Shown here: in pieces, positions 47,165 to 59,071 of the stretch
Numbering within the stretch: the first letter of the stretch is position 1
Layout of the letters: each line of letters starts with the position of its first letter
Origin: Paratinospora sagittata
Lineage: Eukaryota > Streptophyta > Magnoliopsida > Ranunculales > Menispermaceae
Length of the DNA: 64,000 bases
Reading direction: 5' to 3'
NCBI GenBank assembly: GCA_035771175.1
Contig: CM069600.1
Coordinates: 11,121,729-11,185,728 of the forward strand
Translations under genes and position numbers: made by a program
The notes under the pieces: generated by a model
The model's input: the letters and a program-made list of their open reading frames with translations, nothing else
What the model was told of the DNA's origin: nothing
The model's database searches: none

Positions 47165-47792
47165 CAACATGTTCTCTGACTGTCATGCTGCCCTGGTATA
47201 GCCTGGCGAACTCCTGGTGCTTTTGCCTCTTCATAGTGCCAGGGAAGTACTCATCGATGAACAATGACTCGAATTGCTGCCAAATCATGTTTGCGGTATT
47301 GACCCTTGGATTTTCCTTCACCGTTATCCATCATGTACTTGCTCCACCAACAAATTAGTAGGACACAAGTGGAATATTTTGACCCTCATTGCCTCGAGAG
47401 CCTTCTTTGACTCATCAAGCCATTTTTGCGCCTCCTCTGCATCAATGGTGCCAGCAAAAGTAAGGGGTTGTAGCCTCTTGTACTTCGTGATCTAGTTGGT
47501 TTGGCTCTCCGACCCAAATCGTACAGGTGCTTGTACAATAACTACTTGGTTGTTTGCAATCTCACGAACGGTCGTCTGAACAGTTACCTTCATCGCCTTG
47601 ATAAATCTGGCAAAAAAGATTTTCATGCTCAAAGGCGTGACAAAGGATGTGGGCAGAGGTGGCAAAAGTAATGGCAGTGTCATGTGTGGCCTGCTCTATC
47701 CTCGGAGGCAGCAATTCCTGATTTTGAACTACAGGAGGTGCCTCCTCTACTAGACGGGCTGTGCGTGGCCTTCCTCTCTTCCTGGTTTGCAT
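47165..47792 (-). pseudogene. Gag of D1, N-terminal part
   Basis: Starts MQTRKRGRPRTARLVEEAPP like the other family C gags, shifts frame near 47600, and reaches the core near 47480 (KYKRLQPLTFAGT). It then joins pol abruptly near 47165, so the zinc knuckle is gone. Confidence 0.8.
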
Positions 47793-48204
47793 TTTCTCAC
47801 TGGCAATGAGAAAATAAAATCATGATTTAGGAGCTGTAGCCAAGTATAATGTTATGATATTCTCAGCAATAAGTTCAAAAGCACTGCAATATAAAACCAC
47901 CTATTTTTTTAAGTATGGTGTATGGTTTTTGTTGAGAAATCAAAGAATCTTATGTGCCTCGTATGTTTGGCCATGGTGTAAAACAAGGTTAGAGTGTTCA
48001 TATAATAAGTATAAAACTCTGCAAGTATTTCAAATGTTTTGGTTCTGGTTTTTGTGAACATACATATATATTTCTTTGAAAATCCATACGAGTCATAAAG
48101 GTTCTAAGATTTGCCTCGATAAATATCATAATCTAACGTTTTATCGCATTCTTATGTGTTCAAACCCTTTCGCTTAGTCTTTCTGACTATTATCCAAGTT
48201 TGTG
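47793..48204 (-). other. Leader of D1
   Basis: Reverse-strand equivalent of the stretch before gag in C1 (38741..39158) and C2. It meets the LTR end at GTGACACA, a phrase that also occurs at the matching place in C1 (GGGACACA), suggesting a microhomology deletion. No gene. Confidence 0.7.
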
Positions 48205-49587
48205 TGTCACACCCTGCCCGGACGCGCCTAAACCGGCGGGACACTCACGGACGGGGCGTAAATGCATTTTAACAATAACTGAGTGCGTGGAAACACGATT
48301 AAGTACAAGTCTGATTTCATTAATTTTAGAATATATTTGTACATGAAATAGTTAAGGGAACATTCTCCCAAAAATCCCCAATGAATAATAGAAATGGTAC
48401 AAAATGTGGGCCCAAAAACCTGCACCCAGTCCACCCTAATCTCCTGTGAAAATTTGGATAACAACGGGGTGAGCTACACGCTCAGTGGGTAAAATAGTTC
48501 GTGAATATAACAATTAATAAAGCAAATTTCTTAATCAATTATCTTAAAAACACATAAGAGCATCATAATCAATCCAATATGAATGTATGCATGACACCGT
48601 CTCGTATTGGTTTGATGACTGTACATCGCCTGAGTTCACGTACAGATGTCCCTTCCCAGGAGTAGCCGGGTTCTCATTGTACGTTCCTCCTCAGGAACGA
48701 CGCTCTGGATTCATGTACAGATGTCCCTCCCCAAGAGTAGTCAGGTTCTCATTGTACGTCCCTTTCCAGAGAAATATAATGAATAGCGAGCATCGCTTCT
48801 AACTATTCTATGAATCATAAACCACATACGTCCCTAGGTGGTGCTATGTATGATGCTAATGCATGAACTGGTCCGATCTTTACTTAATATTTAGACAGGA
48901 TTTGGCAACGTCTGGTGATCCTTATCAGGGTCGGTATCACTACGTGCAAGGTTAGGACATTCAATATTACTTGTATAAGCTAATAGCTTTCAAATAAGAC
49001 AACCAAATCAGTCTCCAGTTGAGAAGTGAGACACGAGGTCTACTTAAATACCAATCGTCTAGAGCAGCACGTTGCCTCCCATTCACTATTTAAAGTTATT
49101 GAGGACAAGACTGAGTCTGGTTGAGCCAGATTGACCACTAATCCGGCATAACAACAGTGTAATACATGAACTCAAAATATACAGGCATAAGTATGACAGT
49201 ATGAACATTATACGCAATAATGTAGTGTAAATGAATAGTAGACATAATGATAAATGAATGTAAACTTTAATAAAAGTTATAAGACATGCAAACCTATGTT
49301 TCGTTCCCCACCTTCAGATTAAAAACTCCTTTGAAAACTGGCGCCTTCATACGGGCAGAATCGCGTTGCATCGCATAGAGAGTCTCGGAAAGAGAGTCTC
49401 AAAAGAGAAGACAAAAACTCAAAATGAGTGATAGAGAAAAGGAAAATCACAAGGAGGAGTTATTTTGGTGTGCGAAATGAGGAGGGGGGAGGGGTCTTTA
49501 AATAAGAAAAATGTGCTTGAACGTTCGGGCGCCTAGTGCGGGCAGGTACCTGAACCATTTTTTTTTGTGCAAACGTAGGGTATTACA
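48205..49587 (-). mobile_element. Family C LTR, minus strand (3' LTR of D2)
   Basis: 1383 bp; on the minus strand it begins TGTAATACCCTACG (49587) and ends GGGTGTGACA (48205). A polypurine tract precedes its start (49588..49606), so it is the 3' LTR of the copy to its right (D2). It contains the duplicated GAGGGACAT units. Left of it lies the D1 leader without a primer site. Confidence 0.9.
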
Positions 49588-49621
49588 CTCTATCCCCCTT
49601 AAAAGGATTTCGCCCTCGAAA

Positions 49622-50140
49622 TCAGTCCAAGTAGTCATGATAGTTATCTGCGTGAGATTCACGGTCGTTGTCATCGTTTGCTAATTCAGGGTAATGCCTG
49701 TATGGTCCCTGAATGGAACTGTGGCCGATGGAATCCTCAACATCATGAAACCATGGAGAGCAAATGGAGTCGGAATCGTCCTCAGAAGATTCCAACCTTT
49801 GCTTAATAGATGGTGGTGTAAGGCGCTGGTCACATCGTTTAAGGGGATGTAGGTTGAGCGATGCGATGCTTTTTCTTACTATTGCTCGAATCCGGCCACC
49901 TGGCAATTTTGGTAGGAGATCCTACCAAGATGAGGGCATGAGATTGTTTTGGGTAAAATTATTATGAAAAATTCATGCGCGCTCTGGCGATAAGGATCGT
50001 TGTCTGTGTGGTGATGGAGTTGGTGATGCAAAGTAGTTGTGACTAGACTCAGATCCTGGAGGAGTCGCCACAGGTGGCCAAGGAGGCCATTGCGTGTGTG
50101 CATCACTATATCCATCGATATTATTTTTAGACATCTGCAT
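49622..50140 (-). pseudogene. Downstream accessory ORF of D2
   Basis: Starts at a minus-strand ATG at 50140 (MQMSKN) and ends at TGA 49622. The reading frame is kept through SPHRQRSLSPERA, LLPKLPGGRIRAIVRKSIAS, LKRC, SSEDDSDSICSPWFHDVED and SIQGPYRHYPELANDDN, with two nonsense codons that replace Trp or Gln codons of the other copies. It lies between pol and the polypurine tract. Function unknown. Confidence 0.72.
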
Positions 50141-50235
50141 AGTTATTCAAGTGAGACGATGTATTAAGATATTTGTAACCAAAGTTTCATCATTTTATTG
50201 ATAAGTGAAATAATACAATGTATCGCATCATCAGT

Positions 50236-52561
50236 TATTACTAGAAAACAATTCAGGGTATTTCTGTTTAATTGTTGCTTCTAGTTCCCATGTTGCTTCC
50301 TCTACTCCGTGGTGATCCCATAGCACTTTCACAAGTGGTATGCTACGTCGCCTTAGTTCTTGAGTTTTTCTATCTAAAATTTGTATCGCTCTCTCCTGAT
50401 ACCTATTTCCTTCCTCAACCGGAACCTCAACTAGAGGGATGATATGCGAAAGATCAGGGCGATACTTTCAAAGCATGGATACGTGAAAAACGTCATGAAC
50501 CTTAGACATGGACAATAGAAGGGACAGACGAAAAGCAAGTTTGCCAATACGTTCACTGATCTGAAATGGATTGATATACCGTGGGAAGAGCTTTCCTTTG
50601 ATCCCAAAGCGTTTGACACCTCTTGTGGGCTGAACTTTTAGAAAAACCAAGTCCCCCTTATCAAATTCTAGAGGCTGCCTCCGCTTGTCAGCATAGCTCT
50701 TCTGTCGACTTTGTGCAACACGAAGTCGCTCCTTTACTAGTGTGATCTTCTCAGAAGTCTCTTGAACTAGTTCAGGGCCCAACTGCGGTCCATCTGCCAT
50801 ATCTAACCAGCATACCAGAGATCTGCAAGGGCGACCAAAGAGAGCCTCGTACGGTGCGATGCCGATACTAGTTTGGTAGCTGTTGTTGTATGCAAACTCA
50901 GCTAAATGTAAGTACTTTGCCCATCAGTCATTAAAGTCCAAAATGCAACACCGTAACATGTCTTCCAAGATTTGTATAAGACGTTCTGACTGCCCATCAG
51001 CCTGAGGGTAAAAGGTTGTGCTCATGGTGATCTTAGAGCCCATTCTACTCTGGAAGCTTTGCCAAAACTTTGATGTGAATCGAGGGTCTCGATCAAAGAC
51101 GATCGCGAGTGGTATGCCATGGAGGCGTACGACCTCTCTTTCATATAGTTCGGCATGCTTGGCGGCGTTATCCGTGAACTTTATTGGCAAGAGTGTGCAG
51201 ACTTTGTAAGTCTGTCAATGATAACCCAGATAACATCTTGCCCTTTATTATTTCGAGGCAAGGCTGTAACAAAATCCATTGCGATGTTCTCCCACTTCTA
51301 TTCTCCAATAGGTAACGGCTGGAGAAGTCCAGAGGGAAGTCTTCGTTCTGCCTTAACTTGCTAGCAAACGAGACATCGAGCAACGAAGTGTGCGATCGCC
51401 TTCTTCATTCCAGAAAACCAGAATTGTCGCTTGACATCCTTGTACATCTTGTTACCCCAAGGATACATAGCGAACCTCGAACAATGCATCTCAGTGAGCA
51501 CTTCTTTCAGAACCTCAAGATCGTTCGGTAGACAGAGACGTTTTTTATAGAAAACGGTTCCATCTTCAAAGACCGACCATTGAGGAAGGTCTTGTCCGCT
51601 GAGTAGAAGTTCGCGTTTCTCCATTAACATAGGGTCGTTGGCTTGAGCTGCTGAAATCTTTCGAACCAGCTCAAAGCTGGCTGACAATTGAGAAAGTCGT
51701 GATCTTGCTCCTTCCTCAATCAGTTGTAGGTTAAAATTTTTCATCTCTGTAGCCAACTTCCCTATTTCGAAGTTAAGAGTGCAAGCAACATAAGATTTTC
51801 TACTCAGGGTATTAGCCACAACATTGGCCTTACCGGGATGGTACTGGAGTTGAAAGTCATAATCTTTCAAGAATTCCAACCATCGTCTTTGGCGAAGGTT
51901 TAGGTCTCTCTGGGTGTAGATGTACTTAAGACTCTTGTGATCCGAGAAGACCTCTAAGCCTTGCAGAGAGGCGTCGGTGTATAGTAAAAATCCAAGTGCA
52001 TTTCTTGGAGTGATGAGTACTGGTGCCGTCGTGAGGCGCTTCTTCGATTCCTAAAATGATGTTTCACAGGCGAGATTCCAGATGAATCGCACGACTTTCC
52101 GAGTGAGCTTTGTCATAGGTTCAGCAATCTTTGAGAAGTCCTTGATGAAGCGTCTGTAATAGCCAGCCATACCAAGAAAACTCCTAATCTGAGTAACAGT
52201 GGTAGGCTGCTTCCAGTTTAAAACCGCTTCAACCTTAGAAAGATCGATCTCAATGCCATTGCCTGAAACCACATGGCCTAGGAATTGAACTCACTTCGCC
52301 CAAAATTCGCACTTACTCAACTTTGCATACAACTGGTGGCTTTTCAAGTCTGGAGGACTATCTTCAGATGTATCTTATGGTCTTCTTCGGTGGAGGAATA
52401 TATCAAGATATTGTCCACAAAAACTACCACAAATCGGTCTAAGTATAACCTGAAGATGCGGTTCATCAAATCCATGAATGCAGCAGGTGCATTTGTTAGA
52501 CCAAACGACATGACCAAGAACTCGTAGTGACCGTACCGAGTTCTAAATGTCGTCTTGGTAA
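50236..52561 (-). pseudogene. Pol of D2: RT (partial), RNase H, integrase, tail
   Basis: [22 protein letters not shown] and FVDNILIYS (second catalytic Asp changed to Asn), [17 protein letters not shown]; RNase H with LLYTDAS joined directly to [12 protein letters not shown], a deletion that removes its centre. Integrase finger [19 protein letters not shown] and core [14 protein letters not shown], then VQPTRGVKRFGIKGKLFP and a tail ending PELFSSNN. Stops at several places. Non-functional. Confidence 0.88.
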
Positions 52562-52801
52562 CTACCCTCCACCAATGGGTCAACATTTTCCAACAATGCC
52601 TACAACTTACCCTCCACCTACGGGACAACTAGCCTACAATCCGTCGATGGGACAACCTGCTAACCCACACGACCAGATGCAGTTTATGATGTCTTGTATG
52701 GTTGAAATACGTGACGGGTATAGATATATGGTGAATTGTATTCAGACCTTAGAAAAACAGCAGAACGCCCCTCAACCTTCTTTTGGTAGTCACTCCGCAA
52801 T
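52562..52801 (+). pseudogene. Upstream ORF remnant of C2
   Basis: [20 protein letters not shown] and following residues match the C-terminal part of the C1 upstream ORF (PPPMGQSTHQPSIGQ). Interrupted by the solo LTR at 52802; the remainder (TSRRTRWNSRRRN-like, 55527..55580) lies on the other side. Confidence 0.7.
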
Positions 52802-55258
52802 TGTAACACCCCGTAGTTTTAATTATACACCTACGTTGACTGATACATATATCAACGTGTATACGTACGCATATACGTATGTAGGAGTTAAATGTATGTG
52901 TGTATAAACATACATGAATTAAGTAGATTGTATTATTAAATGCAATAATATCACTAGCTTATAAAATATTATATAAATGAACTTCATAATGAAGTAATTT
53001 AATGAAGGAGGAGTTGTTAAAGTAATTGAATAGTTGAATAGTTTAGTTGAATATGAATGAATAGTTGAATGAATTAAATTAAGATGGAGAAGTTGGTTTG
53101 CTAGATTACATGGGGAGCATGAGATCATTTTTAACACTTATCTCTTATTTTTAATCTCTCTCTCTCTTTCCAACTCTCTCCAAAGTGAAACAAAAACAAA
53201 AACAAAAACAAAAAATAAAAAATAAGAAAAGAAAGAGAAAAGAAGAAACGAAGAAGAAAAGAGGAGAAAACGGGGTGAAAGCCAAATTGGGACACACGGT
53301 AACTGATTTTCACTCTATTTCTTCATGAAATTAATATTTAAGCTAGACATAACGTTTCTCTCGGAGTAATTTTGCTATGGGAGTTGTTTTACGATGTTCC
53401 TGAAAATTGGGGTTTCGACCCAACTTGAATGAAAATCAGCTATGAAGGTTGAAAAACACTTCCTAGGTTGTAGGAATCTTAAATATATGGTTAGATTGAA
53501 TTTATTTGTTAGTTTGTAATTTTTATAGTTGTTAGAAGTTGGATTTGATACTGGATTTCTTTGGAACCCTTAGATTTGATATTGGAAACCTTTGAAACCC
53601 TAGTAAAACCCGACAAAACTATAATTTGAGACTGTAAAAAGATAGATCTACTAATTTCGGACATTTCGATGTTAAGATTATGATTTTTGGATATGATTTG
53701 ATATTTTTAGTAACTAAATATATAGTTTTGGTGAGTAAAATTGACTTTGGTGACCCCCGCAAACATGTAAAACCTCAGTAAAATATCTGTTGAAGGTAGT
53801 AGAATGGTAGTATGACTGATTTTACACATGTCGATGTGGATAGAATAATCTTAGGAATGTCCTACATTTTTAATAAAATTGATATATTTTTCCAGTAAAA
53901 AAATAAAATTGAGAATTAGTGAAAATATGAATTGGAAATCTATTTTCACTGTTTCTTCTTGTGGAAATAGCTAGATTGACCGTAGAAACAGTATAATAGC
54001 GTTTTCAATTGCTTATTGGTTCTAAATTCAGTTGGAATCTAAATTCATAGAATGTGTATAATATTTTTCAGGTTGCTAAAGTAAGAATTAGTGATGAATG
54101 AGCAAGACTTGGATCAAATGAAATGTATTTGAATGGATAATACAAGTAGGTAGAGTTAAGTGAAATAGATTCGAATTATACATGCATTGCAAATGTTTAT
54201 TGGTAATTTGAAGTGAGTTAGAAAATTAAATATGTAAAGAAAACTCTGTATTTACACGTAAAATAGATATGAATAAATAAAATTGAATTATATGACAGGT
54301 TGAGTTAATTGGATTTCAATTAGAACTGGACTCGAAAGCGGCGGTGATTGTATTTAAGTTGGAAAGGCTTGTCCTATGAGTATATTTCTTGATTTTGGTT
54401 CTTGTATGACATTGTTTTGATATGAAATGTTTAACTCTAGGCATGTTATGTATTTAAATGCATTGTGTTTTATTGATCATTCATAAAAGATTTTGGCATT
54501 GGAGTATGCGAGACGTTCGAAGGCAGATCACATATGATATCATTTCGTTAGGAATTAGTCCCGGATGAGTGTTATGCGTAACCTCATTGTCAATAGGACT
54601 ATCCTAACAAGAATTTTAGGTCCTTGAAATGATTGTGAATTGGGTAACGGGAGGTTGTGGCTACCTTGTAACAGCCATACAAGGGTTAGACCTTCTCTAT
54701 ATTACCTTGAAGGAGGGAGATTGTGGATTTCGATGAAAACTTTGTATTGTTTTATTGCACAAGCATAAACTTTATATTGTTGGCATGTATGTTATCTTTG
54801 TTGAATAATGCATGTGCGTTTCATAAATGTTTTGAATTACTTTAAATGTCATGTTTTCCTAAATGCATATGATTGCCATATCAAGATATATATTCATTGA
54901 GCTTGTTGTGTGCTTACTCCATTCCCTCCAATATTTCAGGTACAGAATCGAAAGGAAAAGGAAAAGCTAGAGAGTGATTGACACTTGATCCAGATCCTTA
55001 TCTTGTTATGTATGTATGCTTGGAGGAATGGTTTATACACATTTTATTTTGCTATGTATAATTATCACCTGACTATGTATCTAATATCACATAGATTGGA
55101 TGGGTTGTATGGTAATGGATTATAGTTGAATATGTTCGTTTGTGAAATACTTGGTGATGATGTATATAATTGTGTGATTAAATGGTGGATAGAATGGTCG
55201 GAATGGTTAAATGCGTACATGAGATAAATGAATGAATGAGATGAATATTGTGGATGAT

Positions 55259-55333
<75 letters not shown>

Positions 55334-55526
55334 TGGATTTGATTTGTGGTATATCAGGAAAAATGTGAGATGTCCAAATTTATGGGGACATGCTGTCAAA
55401 ATTTTTGAAAATTTTGTGAAATTCTGTTGAGGCTGACAGTGTATTGTATATTGTATACAGGGTATGTACAGTGTATAGTACACTATGCCGGTCATGATGT
55501 CAGTCTACGTCAAGGGCGTCATGACA
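52802..55526 (+). mobile_element. Solo LTR of another Ty3/gypsy family
   Basis: 2725 bp from TGTAACACCCCG to GGCGTCATGACA, flanked by GCAAT (52797..52801) and GCAAC (55527..55531), a 5-bp duplication with one change. The host sequence joins cleanly across it when compared with C1 at about 38325. Internal landmarks (GAGCTTGTTGTG, CAGGTACAGAATCGAAAGG near 54940) match LTRs of element B type. It includes an A-rich stretch at 53185..53270 and (TG)n at 55264..55326. Confidence 0.88.
55264..55326 (+). repeat. (TG)n microsatellite
   Basis: About 30 TG dinucleotides in the solo LTR. The long open frames across it on both strands are a by-product of the repeat. Confidence 0.98.
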
Positions 55527-55590
55527 GCAACTAGTAGGAGGACTAGGTGGAATAGTAGGCGGAGAAACTAGGAAAATTACTGGCATTGTA

Positions 55591-56351
55591 AAATTTTTCT
55601 TTTATAAATGAAATGTTTTGTTTGAGACTATGTTTGGTTGGCCGACTTAAAACCATTTTTTTTTGTATCACTAACTTTGGAGTGGTATGTGACACAACAA
55701 AATTAGAAGATACAAAATAAAACGTGGAAGTAAGAAAACTCACGAGCTTGTGTGAAAAAACACCTGGGAAAAGTTGAATTACTAACATTATCACTAAAGT
55801 TTACAAGGTATGAGACGAGTAAACTTAGACGATACTATTAGTGAACTACTCTCCAGCCGATGTTTTGTAGAGACCATGTTCATACAACTTAACTTGGTTG
55901 AAACCCTTATTACCAAATTCATGTGGTATGGGACACATAAATTTAGATAATAGTCGAAAAGACTAAGGAAAAGAGTTTGAACACATAAGAATGCGATAGA
56001 ACGTTAGACCAGGATATTTACCGAGACTAATATTAGAATCTCTATGACTCGTATGAATTTTCAAAAAGGTATGTATGTTCACAAAAACCAAAACCAAAAC
56101 ATTTGAAATACTTTCAAAATTTTATACTTATTATATAAACACTTTAACTTTGTTTTATACCATGGCCAAACATACGAGGCACATAAGATTCTTTAATTCC
56201 TCACCAAAACCTTACACTATACCTAAAAAAATAGGTAGTTTTATAATTGTAGAACTCTCAAAGTTATTACTGAGAATATCATATCACTATGCTTGGCTAC
56301 GTTTCCTATAGCAGAGTTCTATTTTTTTTGTCTTTGCCAGTGAGAAAAAAA
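55591..56351 (+). other. Leader of C2 before gag
   Basis: Matches 38380..39158 of C1 in order, including the ATGTGGTATGGGACACA phrase. No gene is seen. Confidence 0.75.
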
Positions 56352-56945
56352 ATGCAAACCAGAAAAAGAGGAAGGTCACGCACAGTCCGTCCAACAGAGG
56401 AGGCACCTCCCGAGACACAACATCAGGAACCACCGCTTCCGAGGACAGAGCAGGCCATACACGACACTGCCACTACTTCTGGACAACCAGTGTCACCTCA
56501 ACCCGCACCCTTCGTCATGTCTTCGGGCATGAAACATTTTTACGTTGAATTCATTAAGGCAATGAAAGTGACAATACAATCGATTGTCCTTGAGACTGCG
56601 GCCAACCAGGTGATCACCGTACAGGCACCTGCACGATCTGGGTTGGAGAGCCAAACCGACCAAATCACGAAGTATAAAAGCCTCTAGTCCCTTACCTTTG
56701 CTGGCACCATTGAGGCTATGGGAGTCGACGAGGGTTGAAAAATTCCACTAGCTTCCTGCCAACTTGTTGGTGGAGCTAACACTTGGTGGATAACAGTGAA
56801 GGAAGACCCAAGGGTCAATGTATAGACATGACTTGGCTGGAGTTTGAGTCACCGTTCATTGATGAGTAGTTCTCTGGCGCAGTGAAGAGGCGAAGACACC
56901 AGGAGTTTGCCAGGCTCTACGAGGGCAGCATGACAGTCCGAGGGA
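56352..56945 (+). pseudogene. Gag of C2, N-terminal part
   Basis: MQTRKRGRSRTVRPTEEAPP through SQTDQITKYKSL, then a TAG at 56685 and several further stops. Near 56945 gag sequence (MTVR) joins pre-integrase pol sequence, removing the zinc knuckle through RNase H. The D1 copy has a similar but not identical deletion. Confidence 0.8.
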
Positions 56946-58426
56946 GGAAGATCACGCCTCTCCCAATTATCAGCCAACTCTGAGCTTATTCTAAAAATTT
57001 CAGCTGCTCAAGCCAACTACCCCATGTTAATGGAGAAAAGAGAACTTCTCCTCAGCGGACAGGACCTTCCCCACTGATCGGTCTCCGACGACGGGGCAGT
57101 TTTCTACAAAAAGCTTCTCTGCCTACCGAACGATCTTGAAGTTCAAAAAAAAGTGCGCTCACTGAAATGCATTGCTCGAGGTTTGCTATACATCCTAGTG
57201 GAGACAAGATGTACAAAGATGTCAAGCGACAATTCTAGTTCTCTGAGATAAGAAGGTTATTGTAAACTTTGTTGCTCGATGTCTCGTTTGCCAACAAGTA
57301 AAGGCAGAATGCAAACTTACTTCTAGACTTCTTCAGCCTTTACCCATTGGAGAATGGAAGTAGGAGAACATAGCAATGGATTTTGTTACGACCTTACCTC
57401 GAAATAATAAAGAGCAAGACGCAATTTGGGTTATCATTGACAGACTTACAAAGTCTGCACACTTTTTACCAATAAAACTCAAGGATAACCCCGCCAAGCT
57501 AGTTAAATTGTATGAAAAAGAGATCGTGTGCCTTTATGGCATACCTCTCGCGATCATATCTGATCGAGACCCTCGATTCACATCAAAATTTTGGTAAAGC
57601 TTTCAGGGTAGAATGGGCTTCAAGATTACCATGAGCACAATTTTTTACCCATAGACTGATGGGCAGTCGGAGCGTTTAATCCAAATCTTGGAGGACATGT
57701 TACGATGTTGCATATTGGACTTTCATGACGGATGGGCAAAACACTTACATTTGGCTGAGTTTGCATACAACAACAACTACCAATCGAGTATCGACATGGC
57801 ACCATACGAGGCTCTCTATGGTCGCCCTTGCAAATCTTCGGTATGCTGCTTAAACATGGCAAATCAATCGTAATTGGGGTCAGAACTAGTTCAAGAGACT
57901 TCTGAGAAAATCAGACTAGTAAATGAGCGACTTCGTGTAACACAAAGTCGACAAAAGAGCTATGCTAACAAGCAGAGACAACATTTAGAATTTGACAAGG
58001 GGGACTTTGTTTTTCTAAAAGTCCAGCCTACAAGAGGTGTCAAACGCTTCGGGATCAAACGAAAGCTCTCTCCACAATATATCGGCCCATTTCAAAACGT
58101 CGAACGTATTGGCAAACTAGCCTATCGACTATCCCTTCCCTCATTCATGTCTAAAGTTCATGATGTTTTCCATGTATCTATGTTTTGAAAGTATCGTCCT
58201 GATCCTTCACATATCATCCCCCTGGTCGAAGTTCTGGTTGAAGAAGGAAACAAATATCAGGAAAGAGCGATATAGATTCTGGATAGGAAAACTCAAGAAT
58301 TGAGGCGACGTAGCATTCCACTTGTAAAAGTACTTTGGGATCACCACAGAGTAGATGAAGCAACTTGGGAACTAGAAAAAATAATTAAACTGAAATACCC
58401 CGAACTGTTTTCTAGTAATTATTGAT
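56946..58426 (+). pseudogene. Pol of C2: integrase and chromodomain-like tail
   Basis: Pre-integrase region ([20 protein letters not shown]) leads to a damaged zinc finger, then the core [44 protein letters not shown] and QSERLIQILEDMLRCC, so the three catalytic residues are present, separated by stops at 57595, 57653 and 57871. The linker (LVQETSEKIRLVNERLRV, FGIKRKLSPQYIGPF) and a tail with stops at 58186 and 58273 follow, ending PELFSSNY. Confidence 0.88.
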
Positions 58427-58514
58427 GATGTGATACATTGTACTATTTCACTAATCAATGAAATTATGAAACTTCCTTTACAATATCTTAAGATATCGTT
58501 TCATTTAAATAACC

Positions 58515-59035
58515 ATGCAGATGTCTAAAAAAAACACTGACATGAGTAATGAACCATACACGCCATGGCCTTCTTGGCAACCAGTGGAAACTCCTTCAAG
58601 TTCTGATACAAACCACAACTTCTTTGCATCAACAACTCTCTCGCCTCAGCGTCAACGATCCCTATCGCCAAAGCGTGTATGGCTATATCATAACGAGATT
58701 ACCCAAACAATCTAATGCCCTCATCCTGGCAGGATCTCCTACCAAAATTGTCAGGCGGCCGAATTCAGGCAACTGTAATAAAAAGCATTCCGCCACTTAA
58801 CCTACCTCCCCTGAAACGCTGCAACTTGCAGTGCCCTACACCACCATCCGTTAAGCAAATGTCGGAACCTTATGAGGACGAATCCGATTCCATTTTTCCT
58901 CCATTGTTTAATGATGTCGAGGATTCCACCTACCACAGTATAATTCAGGGACCTTACCAGCATTACCCTGATCTTGTGAATGATGACAAAGGCAGTGAAT
59001 CTCACGAAGACAGCAATCAACACTCCATGGACTGA
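58515..59035 (+). pseudogene. Downstream accessory ORF of family C (most complete copy)
   Basis: About 173 codons between pol and the polypurine tract, with one frameshift near 58712. It starts MQMSKKNTDMSNEPYTPWPS and includes SPQRQRSLSPKRVWLYHNE, SSWQDLLPKLSGGRIQA, IPPLNLPPLKRC, an acidic stretch EPYEDESDSIFPPLFNDVED and IQGPYQHYPDLVNDD. Two more copies on the minus strand (45258..45698 and 49622..50140) share frame and phrases despite stops. The protein would be Ser/Pro-rich, basic then acidic, with no transmembrane segment and no motif I recognise, so nothing suggests an envelope protein. Whether it was translated, perhaps from a spliced RNA, is unknown. Confidence 0.7.
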
Positions 59036-59050
59036 AATTTTTAGGGCGAA

Positions 59051-59071
59051 ATTCTTTTAAGGGGGGTAGAG
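59051..59071 (+). other. Polypurine tract of C2
   Basis: CTTTTAAGGGGGGTAGAG directly precedes the 3' LTR, as in D2 (49588..49606, minus). Expected plus-strand primer. Confidence 0.8.

Larger units (their letters stand above)
45258..48204 (-). mobile_element. Element D1 (family C), internal fragment, minus strand
   Basis: Reading right to left: truncated leader (48204..47793), gag (47792..47165), a deletion removing the rest of gag through RNase H, integrase and C-terminal region (about 47164..45787), then the downstream ORF, cut off at 45258. No 3' LTR follows. At its right edge it abuts the end of the LTR at 48205..49587, without primer site or upstream ORF. Confidence 0.85.
49588..52561 (-). 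mobile_element. Element D2 (family C), 3' part, minus strand
   Basis: Reading right to left: RT from the middle onward, a shortened RNase H, integrase, chromodomain-like tail, downstream ORF, and polypurine tract TTTTAAGGGGGATAGAG at 49588..49604. The right edge at 52561 is an inversion point: RT sequence meets upstream-ORF sequence of a plus-strand copy. Confidence 0.85.

Noticed and set aside
55178..55495. Open frames over the (TG)n run
   Set aside because: Dinucleotide repeats leave frames open on both strands; the sequence is inside a solo LTR.
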